Shown here: positions 51,142 through 61,700 of the stretch, in pieces
Layout of the letters: the number at the start of each line of letters is the position of its first letter
Numbering within the stretch: position 1 is the stretch's first letter
Origin: Tubulanus polymorphus
Taxonomy: Eukaryota; Nemertea; Palaeonemertea; Tubulaniformes; Tubulanidae
NCBI RefSeq assembly: GCF_964204645.1
Contig: NC_134025.1
Span: forward strand, 31,999,561 to 32,063,560
Reading direction: 5' to 3'
Length of the DNA stretch: 64,000 nucleotides
The notes under the pieces: generated by a model
What the model was told of the DNA's origin: nothing
Database searches by the model: none
What the model saw: the letters and a program-made list of their open reading frames with translations, nothing else
Position numbers and translations under genes: made by a program

Positions 51142-54100
51142 ATTTATGCTCCTGAAGATGATGGACTCGATCTGAAATGATAGGTTAAGGTAGACTGAAC
51201 TGATTCTGAATAGATGGACTGAAAGATACAGATTTTTCTTGCAAAATAGGGTCCTAAAGATGATGAGTTCTATCTTAATTGATGGGTTAGGGTGTACTGA
51301 ACTGATTTCAAATAGATAGGTGGAAAGATTAAGAATTTTCTGGCTATTTATGCTCCTGAAGATGATGGACTCGATCTGAAATGATAGGTTATGGAAAACT
51401 GAACTGATTTCGAGTAGATGGACTGAAAGATACAGATTTTTCTTGCAAAATAGGGTCCTAAAGATGATGAATTCTATCTTAATTGATGGGTTAGGGTGTA
51501 CTGAACTGATTTCAAATAGATAGGTTGAAAGAATCAGAATTTTCTGGCTGCTTTTGGTTCTGAAGATGATGGATTCAATCTGAAAAGATGTGTTAAGGCG
51601 TATTGAACTGATTTCAAATAGATAGGTGGAAAGATTAAGAATTTTCTGGCTATGTATGCTCCTGAAGAAGATGGACTCATCTGAAATGATAGGTTAAGGT
51701 AAACTGAACTGATTTCGAGTAGATGGACTGAAAGATACAGATTTTTCTTGCAAAATAGGGTCCTAAAGATGATGAGTTCTATCTTAATTGATGGGTTAGG
51801 GTGTACTGAACTGATTTCAAATAGATAGGTGGAAAGATTAAGAATTTTCTGGCTATTTATGCTCCTGAAGATGATGGACTCGTTCTGAAATGATAGGTTA
51901 GGTAGACTGAACTGATTTCGAGTAGATGGACTGAAAGATACAGATTTTTCTTGCAAAATAGGGTCCTAAAGATGATGAATTCTATCTTAATTGATGGGTA
52001 AGGGTGAACTGAACTGATTTCAAATAGATAGGTGGAAAGAATCAGAATTTTCTGGCTGCCTTTGGTTCTGAAGATGATGGACTCAATCTGAAAAGATGGG
52101 CTAAGGCGTATTGAACTGATTTCAAATAGATAGGTGGAAAGATTAAGAATTTTCTGGCTATTTATGCTCCTGAAGATGATGGACTCGATCTGAAATGATA
52201 GGTTAAGGTAAACTGAACTGATTTCGAGTAGATGGACTGAAAGATATAAATTTTTCTTGCAAAATAGGGTCCTAAAGATGATGAGTTCTATCTTAATTGA
52301 TGGGTTAGGGTGTACTGAACTGATTTCAAATAGATAGGTTGAAAGAATTAGAATTTTCTGGCTGGTTTTGGTTCTGAAGATGATGGATTCAATCTGATAA
52401 GATGTGTTAAGGCGTATTGAACTGATTTCAAATAGATAGGTGGAAAGATTAAGAATTTTCTGGCTATGTATGCTCCTGAAGAAGATGGACTCATCTGAAA
52501 TGATAGGTTAAGGTAAACTGAACTGATTTCGAGTAGATGGACTGAAAGATACAGATTTTTCTTGCAAAATAGGGTCCTAAAGATGATGAATTCTATCTTA
52601 ATTGATGGGTTAGGGTGAACTGAACTGATTTCAAATAGATAGGTGGATAGAATCAGAATTTTCTGGCTGCCTTTGGTTCTGAAGATGATGGACTCAATCT
52701 GAAAAGATGGGCTAAGGCGAATTGAACTGATTTCAAATAGATAGGTGGAAAGATTAAGAATTTTCTGGCTATTTATGCTCCTGAAGATGATGGACTAAGT
52801 CTGAAATGATAGGTTAAGGTAAACTGAACTGATTTCGAGCAGATGGACTGAAAGATACAGATTTTTCTTGCAAAATAGGGTCCTAAAGATGATGAATTCT
52901 ATCTTAATTGATGGGTTAGGGTGAACTGAACTGATTTCAAATAGATAGGTGGAAAGAATCAGAATTTTCTGGCTGCCTTTGGTTCTGAAGATGATGGACT
53001 CAATCTGAAAAGATGGGCTAAGGCGAATTGAACTGATTTCAAATAGATAGGTGGAAAGATTAAGAATTTTCTGGCTATTTATGCTCCTGAAGATGATGGA
53101 CTCGATCTGAAATGATAGGTTAAGGTAAACTGAACTGATTTCGAGTAGATGGACAGAAAGATACAGATTTTTCTTGCAAAATAGGGTCCTAAAGATGATG
53201 AGTTCTATCTTAATTGATGGGTTAGGGTGTACTGAACTGATTTCAAATAGATAGGTGGAAAGATTAAGAATTTTCTGGCTATTTATGCTCCTGAAGATGA
53301 TGGACTCGATCTGAAATGATAGGTTAAGGTAAACTGAACTGATTTCGAGTAGATGGACTGAAAGATACAGATTTTTCTTGCAAAATAGGGTCCTAAAGAT
53401 GATGAATTCTATCTTAATTGATGGGTTAGGGTGTACTGAACTGATTTCAAATAGATAGGTTGAAAGAATCAGAATTTTCTGGCTGCTTTTGGTTCTGAAG
53501 ATGATGGATTCAATCTGAAAAGATGTGTTAAGGCGTATTGAACTGATTTCAAATAGATAGGTGGAAAGATTAAGAATTTTCTGGCTATTTATGCTCCTGA
53601 AGATGATGGACTCGATCTGAAATGATAGGTTAAGGTAAACTGAACTGATTTCGAGCAGATGGACTGAAAGATACAGATTTTTTTTGCAAAATAGGGTCCT
53701 AAAGATGATGAATTCTATCTTAATTGATGGGTTAGGGTGAACTGAACTGATTTCAAATAGATAGGTGGAAAGAATCAGAATTTTCTGGCTGCCTTTGGTT
53801 CTGAAGATGATGGACTCAATCTGAAAAGATGGGCTAAGGCGTATTGAACTGATTTCAAATAGATAGGTGGAAAGATTAAGAATTTTCTGGCTATTTATGC
53901 TCCTGAAGATGATGGACTCGATCTGAAATGATAGGTTAAGGTAAACTGAACTGATTTCGAGTAGATGGACTGAAAGATACAAATTTTTCTTGCAAAATAG
54001 GGATCTAAAGATGATGAATTCTATCTTAATTAATGGGTTAGGGTGTACTGAACTGATTTCAAATAGATAGGTTTAAAGAATCAGAATTTTCTTGCTGCTT

Positions 54101-56430
54101 TTGGTTCTGAAGATGATGGATTCAATCTGAAAAGATGTGTTGAGGCGTATTGAACTGATTTCAAATAGATAGGTGGAAAGATTAAGAATTTTCTGGCTAT
54201 TTGTGCTCCTGAAGATGATGGACTCGATCTGAAATGATAGGTTAAGGTAGACTGAACTAATTCTGAATAGATGGACTGAAAGATACAGATTTTTCTTGCA
54301 AAATAGGGTCCTAAAGATGATGAGTTCTATCTTAATTGATGGGTTAGGGTGTACTGAACTGATTTCAAATAGATAGGTTGAAAGAATCAGAATTTTCTGG
54401 CTGCTTTTGGTTCTGAAGATGATGGATTCAATCTGAAAAGATGTGTTAAGGCGTATTGAACTGATTTCAAATAGATAGGTGGAAAGATTAAGAATTTTCT
54501 GGCTATTTATGCTCCTGAAGATGATGGACTCGATCTGAAATGATAGGTTAAGGTAAACTGAACTGATTTCGAGCAGATGGACTGAAAGATACAGATTTTT
54601 TTTGCAAAATAGGGTCCTAAAGATGATGAATTCTATCTTAATTGATGGGTTAGGGTGAACTGAACTGATTTCAAATAGATAGGTGGAAAGAATCAGAATT
54701 TTCTGGCTGCCTTTGGTTCTGAAGATGATGGACTCAATCTGAAAAGATGGGCTAAGGCGTATTGAACTGATTTCAAATAGATAGGTGGAAAGATTAAGAA
54801 TTTTCTGGCTATTTATGCTCCTGAAGATGATGGACTCGATCTGAAATGATAGGTTAAGGTAAACTGAACTGATTTCGAGTAGATGGACTGAAAGATACAA
54901 ATTTTTCTTGCAAAATAGGGATCTAAAGATGATGAATTCTATCTTAATTAATGGGTTAGGGTGTACTGAACTGATTTCAAATAGATAGGTTTAAAGAATC
55001 AGAATTTTCTTGCTGCTTTTGGTTCTGAAGATGATGGATTCAATCTGAAAAGATGTGTTGAGGCGTATTGAACTGATTTCAAATAGATAGGTGGAAAGAT
55101 TAAGAATTTTCTGGCTATTTGTGCTCCTGAAGATGATGGACTCGATCTGAAATGATAGGTTAAGGTAGACTGAACTAATTCTGAATAGATGGACTGAAAG
55201 ATACAGATTTTTCTTGCAAAATAGGGTCCTAAAGATGATGAGTTCTATCTTAATTGATGGGTTAGGGTGTACTGAACTGATTTCAAATAGATAGGTGGAA
55301 AGATTAAGAATTTTCTGGCTATTTATGCTCCTGAAGATGATGGACTCGATCTGAAATGATAGGTTAAGGTAAACTGAATTGATTTCGAGTAGATGGACTG
55401 AAAGATACAGATTTTTCTTGCAAAATAGGGTCCTAAAGATGATGAATTCTATCTTAATTGATGGGTTAGGGTGTACTGAACTGATTTCAAATAGATAGGT
55501 TGAAAGAATCAGAATTTTCTGGCTGCTTTTGGTTCTGAAGATGATGGACTCAATCTGAAAAGATGGGCTAAGGCGTATTGAACTGATTTCAAATAGATAG
55601 GTGTAAAGATTAAGAATTTTCTGGCTATTTATGCTCCTGAAGATGAAGGACTCGATCTGAAATGATAGGTTAAGGTAAACTGAACTGATTTCGAGTAGAT
55701 GGACTGAAAGATACAGATTTTTCTTGCAAAATAGGGTCCTAAAGATGATGAATTCTATCTTAATTGATGGGTTAGGGTGAACTGAACAGATTTCAAATAG
55801 ATAGGTGGAAAGAATCAGAATTTTCTGGCTGCCTTTGGTTCTGAAGATGATGGACTCAATCTGAAAAGATGTGTTAAGGCGTATTGAACTGATTTCAAAT
55901 AGATAGGTGGAAAGAATCAGAATTTTCTGGCTGCTTTTGGTTCTGAAGATGATGGATTCAATCTGAAAAGATGTGTTAAGGCGTATTGAACTGATTTCAA
56001 ATAGATAGGTGGAAAGATTAAGAATTTTCTGGCTATTTATGCTCCTGAAGATGATAAACTCGATCTGAAATGATAGGTTAAGGTAAACTGAATTGATTTC
56101 GAGTAGATGGACTGAAAGATACAGATTTTTCTTGCAAAATAGGGTCCTAAAGATGATGAATTCTATCTTAATTGATGGGTTAGGGTGTACTGAACTGATT
56201 TCAAATAGATAGGTTGAAAGAATCAGAATTTTCTGGCTGCTTTTGGTTCTGAAGATGATGGATTCAATCTGAAAAGATGTGTTAAGGCGTATTGAACTGA
56301 TTTCAAATAGATAGGTGGAAAGATTAAGAATTTTCTGGCTATTTATGCTCCTGAAGATGATTGACTCGATCTGAAATGATAGGTTAGGTAGACTGAACTG
56401 ATTTCGAGTAGATGGACTGAAAGATACAGA
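51142..56430 (+). repeat. Left arm of large inverted repeat (mirror of 58712-64000)
   Basis: The forward partner of the right arm. The arms are separated by 56431-58711 (2,281 bp), which is forward satellite plus the telomeric tract. Together they would form a hairpin or cruciform with stems longer than 5 kb if single-stranded. The arms include the 918-bp tandem duplication and the 918-bp deletion, so the inverted duplication is younger than both. Left of 51142 the mirror cannot be tested in this window. Confidence 0.93.
53450..55286 (+). repeat. 918-bp (9-monomer) tandem duplication
   Basis: About 53450-54368 and 54368-55286 repeat at an offset of 918. The rare monomers with GGATCTAAAG and TTAATTAATGGG occur at 54001-54033 and again at 54919-54951. 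TTTGTGCTCC occurs at about 54201 and 55119, and GAACTAATTCTG at about 54254 and 55172. The related block at about 33.5-34.4 kb has only one copy. The duplication is mirrored in the right arm at about 59.9-61.7 kb. Confidence 0.82.
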
Positions 56431-57164
56431 TTTTTCTTGCAAAATAGGGTCCTAAAGATGATGAGTTCTATCTTAATTGATGGGTTAGGGTGTACTGAAC
56501 TGATTTCAAATAGATAGGTGGAAAGATTAAGAATTTTCTGGCTATTTATGCTCCTGAAGATGATGGACTCGATCTGAAATGATAGGTTAAGGTAAACTGA
56601 ACTGATTTCGAGCAGATGGATTGAAAGATACAGATTTTTCTTGCAAAATAGGGTCCTAAAGATGATGAATTCTATCTTAATTGATGGGTTAGGGTGTACT
56701 GAACTGATTTCAAATAGATAGGTTGAAAGAATCAGAATTTTCTGGCTGCCTTTGGTTCTCAAGATGATGGACTCAATCTGAAAAGATGGGCTAAGGCGTA
56801 TTGAACTGATTTCAAATAGATAGGTGGAAAGATTAAGAATTTTCTGGCTATTTATGCTCCTGAAGATGATGGACTCGATCTGAAATGATAGGTTAAGGTA
56901 AACTGAACTGATTTCGAGTAGATGGACTGAAAGATACAGATTTTTCTTGCAAAATAGGGTCCTAAAGATGATGAATTCTATCTTAATTGATGGGTTAGGG
57001 TGAACTGAACTGATTTCAAATAGATAGGTGGATAGAATCAGAATTTTCTGGCTGCCTTTGGTTCTGAAGATGATGGACTCAATCTGAAAAGATGGGCTAA
57101 GGCGAATTGAACTGATTTCAAATAGATAGGTGGAAAGATTAAGAATTTTCTGGCTATTTATGCT

Positions 57165-57266
57165 CCTGAAGATGATGGACTCGATCTGAAATGATAGGTT
57201 AAGGTAAACTGAACTGATTTCGAGTAGATGGACTGAAAGATACAGATTTTTCTTGCAAAATAGGGT
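57165..57266 (+). repeat. Monomer type A (exemplar)
   Basis: Type A is recognised by GGACTCGATCTG near its start, GATTTCGAGTAGATGG in its middle and TTGCAAAATAGGGT at its end. The telomere-like motif AGGTTAAGG lies at monomer positions 32-40. Frequent variants are useful landmarks: GAGCAG for GAGTAG, GATTGACTCG, GATAAACTCG, GACTCGTTCTG, a one-base deletion giving GACTCATCTG, and GATTCTGAATAG in the middle. These rare variants are what let copies of large blocks be matched across the window. Confidence 0.93.
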
Positions 57267-57368
57267 CCTAAAGATGATGAATTCTATCTTAATTGATGGG
57301 TTAGGGTGTACTGAACTGATTTCAAATAGATAGGTTGAAAGAATCAGAATTTTCTGGCTGCTTTTGGT
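57267..57368 (+). repeat. Monomer type B (exemplar)
   Basis: Type B begins CCTAAAGATGATGAATTC and holds GGGTTAGGG at positions 32-40, which is one and a half vertebrate-type telomere repeats. It ends GGCTGCTTTTGGT or GGCTGCCTTTGGT. Common variants are GAGTTC for the EcoRI site GAATTC, and GTGAACTG for GTGTACTG just after the telomere-like motif. It has no CpG in the exemplar. Confidence 0.93.
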
Positions 57369-57470
57369 TCTGAAGATGATGGATTCAATCTGAAAAGATG
57401 CGTTAAGGCGTATTGAACTGATTTCAAATAGATAGGTGGAAAGATTAAGAATTTTCTGGCTATTTATGCT
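57369..57470 (+). repeat. Monomer type C (exemplar)
   Basis: Type C is recognised by AATCTGAAAAGATG in its first third, then GGGCTAAGGCG, GTGTTAAGGCG or, as here, GCGTTAAGGCG at the telomere-like position 32-42. It ends GGCTATTTATGCT. Its 3' two-thirds are close to B (about 85% by hand count over positions 41-102), which allows B/C hybrids. Confidence 0.93.
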
Positions 57471-58633
57471 CCTGAAGATGATGGACTCGATCTGAAATGA
57501 TAGGTTAAGGTAAACTGAACTGATTTCGAGTAGATGGACTTAAAGATACAGATTTTTCTTGCAAAATAGGGTCCTAAAGATGATGAGTTCTATCTTAATT
57601 GATGGGTTAGGGTGTACTGAACTGATTTCAAATAGATAGGTTGAAAGATTAAGAATTTTCTGGCTATTTATGCTCCTGAAGATGATGGACTCGATCTGAA
57701 ATGATAGGTTAAGGTAAACTGAACTGATTTCGAGCAGATGGACTGAAAGATACAGATTTTTCTTGCAAAATAGGGTCCTAAAGATGATGAATTCTATCTT
57801 AATTGATGGGTTAGGGTGAACTGAACTGATTTCAAATAGATAGGTGGAAAGAATCAGAATTTTCTGGCTGCCTTTGGTTCTGAAGATGATGGACTCAATC
57901 TGAAAAGATGGGCTAAGGCGTATTGAACTGATTTCAAATAGATAGGTGTAAAGATTAAGAATTTTCTGGCTATTTATGCTCCTGAAGATGAAGGACTCGA
58001 TCTGAAATGATAGGTTAAGGTAAACTGAACTGATTTCGAGTAGATGGACTGAAAGATACAGATTTTTCTTGCAAAATAGGGTCCTAAAGATGATGAATTC
58101 TATCTTAATTGATGGGTTAGGGTGTACTGAACTGATTTCAAATAGATAGGTTGAAAGAATCAGAATTTTCTGGCTGCTTTTGGTTCTGAAGATGATGGAT
58201 TCAATCTGAAAAGATGGGCTAAGGCGAATTGAACTGATTTCAAATAGATAGGTGGAAAGATTAAGAATTTTCTGGCTATTTATGCTCCTGAAGATGATGG
58301 ACTCGATCTGAAATGATAGGTTAAGGTAAACTGAACTGATTTCGAGTAGATGGACTGAAAGATACAGATTTTTCTTGCAAAATAGGGTCCTAAAGATGAT
58401 GAATTCTATCTTAATTGATGGGTTAGGGTGTACTGAACTGATTTCAAATAGATAGGTTGAAAGAATCAGAATTTTCTGGCTGCTTTTGGTTCTGAAGATG
58501 ATGGATTCAATCTGAAAAGATGTGTTAAGGCGTATTGAACTGATTTCAAATAGATAGGTGGAAAGATTAAGAATTTTCTGGCTATTTATGCTCCTGAAGA
58601 TGATAAACTCGATCTGAAATGATAGGTTAAGGG

Positions 58634-58711
58634 TTAGGGTTAGGGTTAGGGTTAGGGTTAGGGTTAGGGTTAGGGTTAGGGTTAGGGTTAGGGTTAGGGT
58701 TAGGGTTAGGG
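58634..58711 (+). repeat. Telomeric repeat tract (TTAGGG)13
   Basis: Thirteen perfect TTAGGG repeats (78 bp) with no variant, preceded by TTAAGGG at 58627-58633. The G-rich strand reads 5' to 3' to the right, so if this was once a chromosome end, the end faced right and the left satellite was subtelomeric. The tract starts inside an A monomer at its TTAAGG motif (satellite match through 58632) and ends at 58711, where inverted satellite begins. The next telomeric base would be T, and 58712 is T on both readings, a 1-bp microhomology. Perfect repeats suggest recent addition by telomerase or recombination. This is much shorter than a functional terminal telomere in most species. Confidence 0.97.
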
Positions 58712-61700
58712 TCTGTATCTTTCAGTCCATCTACTCGAAATCAGTTCAGTCTACCTAACCTATCATTTCAGATCGAGTCAATCATCTTCAGGAGCATAAA
58801 TAGCCAGAAAATTCTTAATCTTTCCACCTATCTATTTGAAATCAGTTCAATACGCCTTAACACATCTTTTCAGATTGAATCCATCATCTTCAGAACCAAA
58901 AGCAGCCAGAAAATTCTGATTCTTTCAACCTATCTATTTGAAATCAGTTCAGTACACCCTAACCCATCAATTAAGATAGAATTCATCATCTTTAGGACCC
59001 TATTTTGCAAGAAAAATCTGTATCTTTCAGTCCATCTACTCGAAATCAATTCAGTTTACCTTAACCTATCATTTCAGATCGAGTTTATCATCTTCAGGAG
59101 CATAAATAGCCAGAAAATTCTTAATCTTTCCACCTATCTATTTGAAATCAGTTCAATACGCCTTAACACATCTTTTCAGATTGAATCCATCATCTTCAGA
59201 ACCAAAAGCAGCCAGAAAATTCTGATTCTTTCCACCTATCTATTTGAAATCAGTTCAATACGCCTTAACACATCTTTTCAGATTGAGTCCATCATCTTCA
59301 GAACCAAAGGCAGCCAGAAAATTCTGATTCTTTCCACCTATCTATTTGAAATCTGTTCAGTTCACCCTAACCCATCAATTAAGATAGAATTCATCATCTT
59401 TAGGACCCTATTTTGCAAGAAAAATCTGTATCTTTCAGTCCATCTACTCGAAATCAGTTCAGTTTACCTTAACCTATCATTTCAGATCGAGTCCTTCATC
59501 TTCAGGAGCATAAATAGCCAGAAAATTCTTAATCTTTACACCTATCTATTTGAAATCAGTTCAATACGCCTTAGCCCATCTTTTCAGATTGAGTCCATCA
59601 TCTTCAGAACCAAAAGCAGCCAGAAAATTCTGATTCTTTCAACCTATCTATTTGAAATCAGTTCAGTACACCCTAACCCATCAATTAAGATAGAATTCAT
59701 CATCTTTAGGACCCTATTTTGCAAGAAAAATCTGTATCTTTCAGTCCATCTACTCGAAATCAATTCAGTTTACCTTAACCTATCATTTCAGATCGAGTCC
59801 ATCATCTTCAGGAGCATAAATAGCCAGAAAATTCTTAATCTTTCCACCTATCTATTTGAAATCAGTTCAGTACACCCTAACCCATCAATTAAGATAGAAC
59901 TCATCATCTTTAGGACCCTATTTTGCAAGAAAAATCTGTATCTTTCAGTCCATCTATTCAGAATTAGTTCAGTCTACCTTAACCTATCATTTCAGATCGA
60001 GTCCATCATCTTCAGGAGCACAAATAGCCAGAAAATTCTTAATCTTTCCACCTATCTATTTGAAATCAGTTCAATACGCCTCAACACATCTTTTCAGATT
60101 GAATCCATCATCTTCAGAACCAAAAGCAGCAAGAAAATTCTGATTCTTTAAACCTATCTATTTGAAATCAGTTCAGTACACCCTAACCCATTAATTAAGA
60201 TAGAATTCATCATCTTTAGATCCCTATTTTGCAAGAAAAATTTGTATCTTTCAGTCCATCTACTCGAAATCAGTTCAGTTTACCTTAACCTATCATTTCA
60301 GATCGAGTCCATCATCTTCAGGAGCATAAATAGCCAGAAAATTCTTAATCTTTCCACCTATCTATTTGAAATCAGTTCAATACGCCTTAGCCCATCTTTT
60401 CAGATTGAGTCCATCATCTTCAGAACCAAAGGCAGCCAGAAAATTCTGATTCTTTCCACCTATCTATTTGAAATCAGTTCAGTTCACCCTAACCCATCAA
60501 TTAAGATAGAATTCATCATCTTTAGGACCCTATTTTGCAAAAAAAATCTGTATCTTTCAGTCCATCTGCTCGAAATCAGTTCAGTTTACCTTAACCTATC
60601 ATTTCAGATCGAGTCCATCATCTTCAGGAGCATAAATAGCCAGAAAATTCTTAATCTTTCCACCTATCTATTTGAAATCAGTTCAATACGCCTTAACACA
60701 TCTTTTCAGATTGAATCCATCATCTTCAGAACCAAAAGCAGCCAGAAAATTCTGATTCTTTCAACCTATCTATTTGAAATCAGTTCAGTACACCCTAACC
60801 CATCAATTAAGATAGAACTCATCATCTTTAGGACCCTATTTTGCAAGAAAAATCTGTATCTTTCAGTCCATCTATTCAGAATTAGTTCAGTCTACCTTAA
60901 CCTATCATTTCAGATCGAGTCCATCATCTTCAGGAGCACAAATAGCCAGAAAATTCTTAATCTTTCCACCTATCTATTTGAAATCAGTTCAATACGCCTC
61001 AACACATCTTTTCAGATTGAATCCATCATCTTCAGAACCAAAAGCAGCAAGAAAATTCTGATTCTTTAAACCTATCTATTTGAAATCAGTTCAGTACACC
61101 CTAACCCATTAATTAAGATAGAATTCATCATCTTTAGATCCCTATTTTGCAAGAAAAATTTGTATCTTTCAGTCCATCTACTCGAAATCAGTTCAGTTTA
61201 CCTTAACCTATCATTTCAGATCGAGTCCATCATCTTCAGGAGCATAAATAGCCAGAAAATTCTTAATCTTTCCACCTATCTATTTGAAATCAGTTCAATA
61301 CGCCTTAGCCCATCTTTTCAGATTGAGTCCATCATCTTCAGAACCAAAGGCAGCCAGAAAATTCTGATTCTTTCCACCTATCTATTTGAAATCAGTTCAG
61401 TTCACCCTAACCCATCAATTAAGATAGAATTCATCATCTTTAGGACCCTATTTTGCAAAAAAAATCTGTATCTTTCAGTCCATCTGCTCGAAATCAGTTC
61501 AGTTTACCTTAACCTATCATTTCAGATCGAGTCCATCATCTTCAGGAGCATAAATAGCCAGAAAATTCTTAATCTTTCCACCTATCTATTTGAAATCAGT
61601 TCAATACGCCTTAACACATCTTTTCAGATTGAATCCATCATCTTCAGAACCAAAAGCAGCCAGAAAATTCTGATTCTTTCAACCTATCTATTTGAAATCA

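Larger units (their letters stand above)
45475..52222. repeat. Tandem duplication of a 3,374-bp inverted-plus-forward module
   Basis: Module 1 (45475-48848) and module 2 (from 48849) repeat each other at an offset of exactly 3374. Both inversion junctions recur: the ACCTAAC filler at 45475 and 48849, and TTTCCATTTC at 47009 and 50383. Private variants of R2 (GATATAATTC, CAGGTCAG, TGTATATTTC) also recur. The modules stay aligned to about 47815/51189, where module 1 has its 713-bp deletion and module 2 continues as the undeleted block. The duplication therefore arose after both inversion junctions had formed. The end given is nominal. Confidence 0.85.
57165..57470 (+). repeat. Exemplar 306-bp trimer (A-B-C) of the satellite
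   Basis: A clean, full-length example of the higher-order unit: A at 57165-57266, B at 57267-57368, C at 57369-57470, each exactly 102 bp. Using the common form of C, hand-counted mismatches are 25/102 for A/B, 25/102 for A/C and 18/102 for B/C. B and C are closest in their 3' part (positions 41-102, 9 mismatches in 62), while A and C are closer in the first 40 bases (6 mismatches). This mosaic pattern suggests that types exchanged segments in the past. Diagnostic features: A has two TCGA sites and ends GCAAAATAGGGT; B carries GAATTC (EcoRI) at monomer positions 13-18; C has a single CpG in GGCG just after position 40. Confidence 0.95.
50387..58632 (+). repeat. Forward satellite domain leading to the telomeric tract
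   Basis: It starts with the mirror of the 29506 breakpoint and follows 29506 onward at an offset of 20881. At about 51.86 kb it loses 918 bp (9 monomers) and then follows about 31.9-34.4 kb at an offset of 19963. From 56351 it shows the macro-unit marker (GATTGACTCG, GGTTAGGTAGACTG) and resembles the start of macro-units 1-3 with their GAGCAGATGGATTG variant. It ends in an A monomer (start 58593, GATAAACTCG variant) at monomer position 40, where telomeric repeats begin. Confidence 0.86.

Noticed and set aside
57215-57240. CENP-B box in monomer A (TTTCGAGTAGATGG resembles its TTCG start)
   Set aside because: The required A and CGGG positions of the box are absent, so a centromeric CENP-B site is not supported.
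58634-58711. Reading the tract as an actual chromosome end within the window
   Set aside because: Sequence continues for 5.3 kb in inverted satellite, so as assembled the tract is internal. It can only be a former end or an artefact.
58634-58711. Plant-type or insect-type telomere assignment
   Set aside because: The unit is six bases, TTAGGG. It is not TTTAGGG (most plants) or TTAGG (most insects), though a few plants also use TTAGGG.
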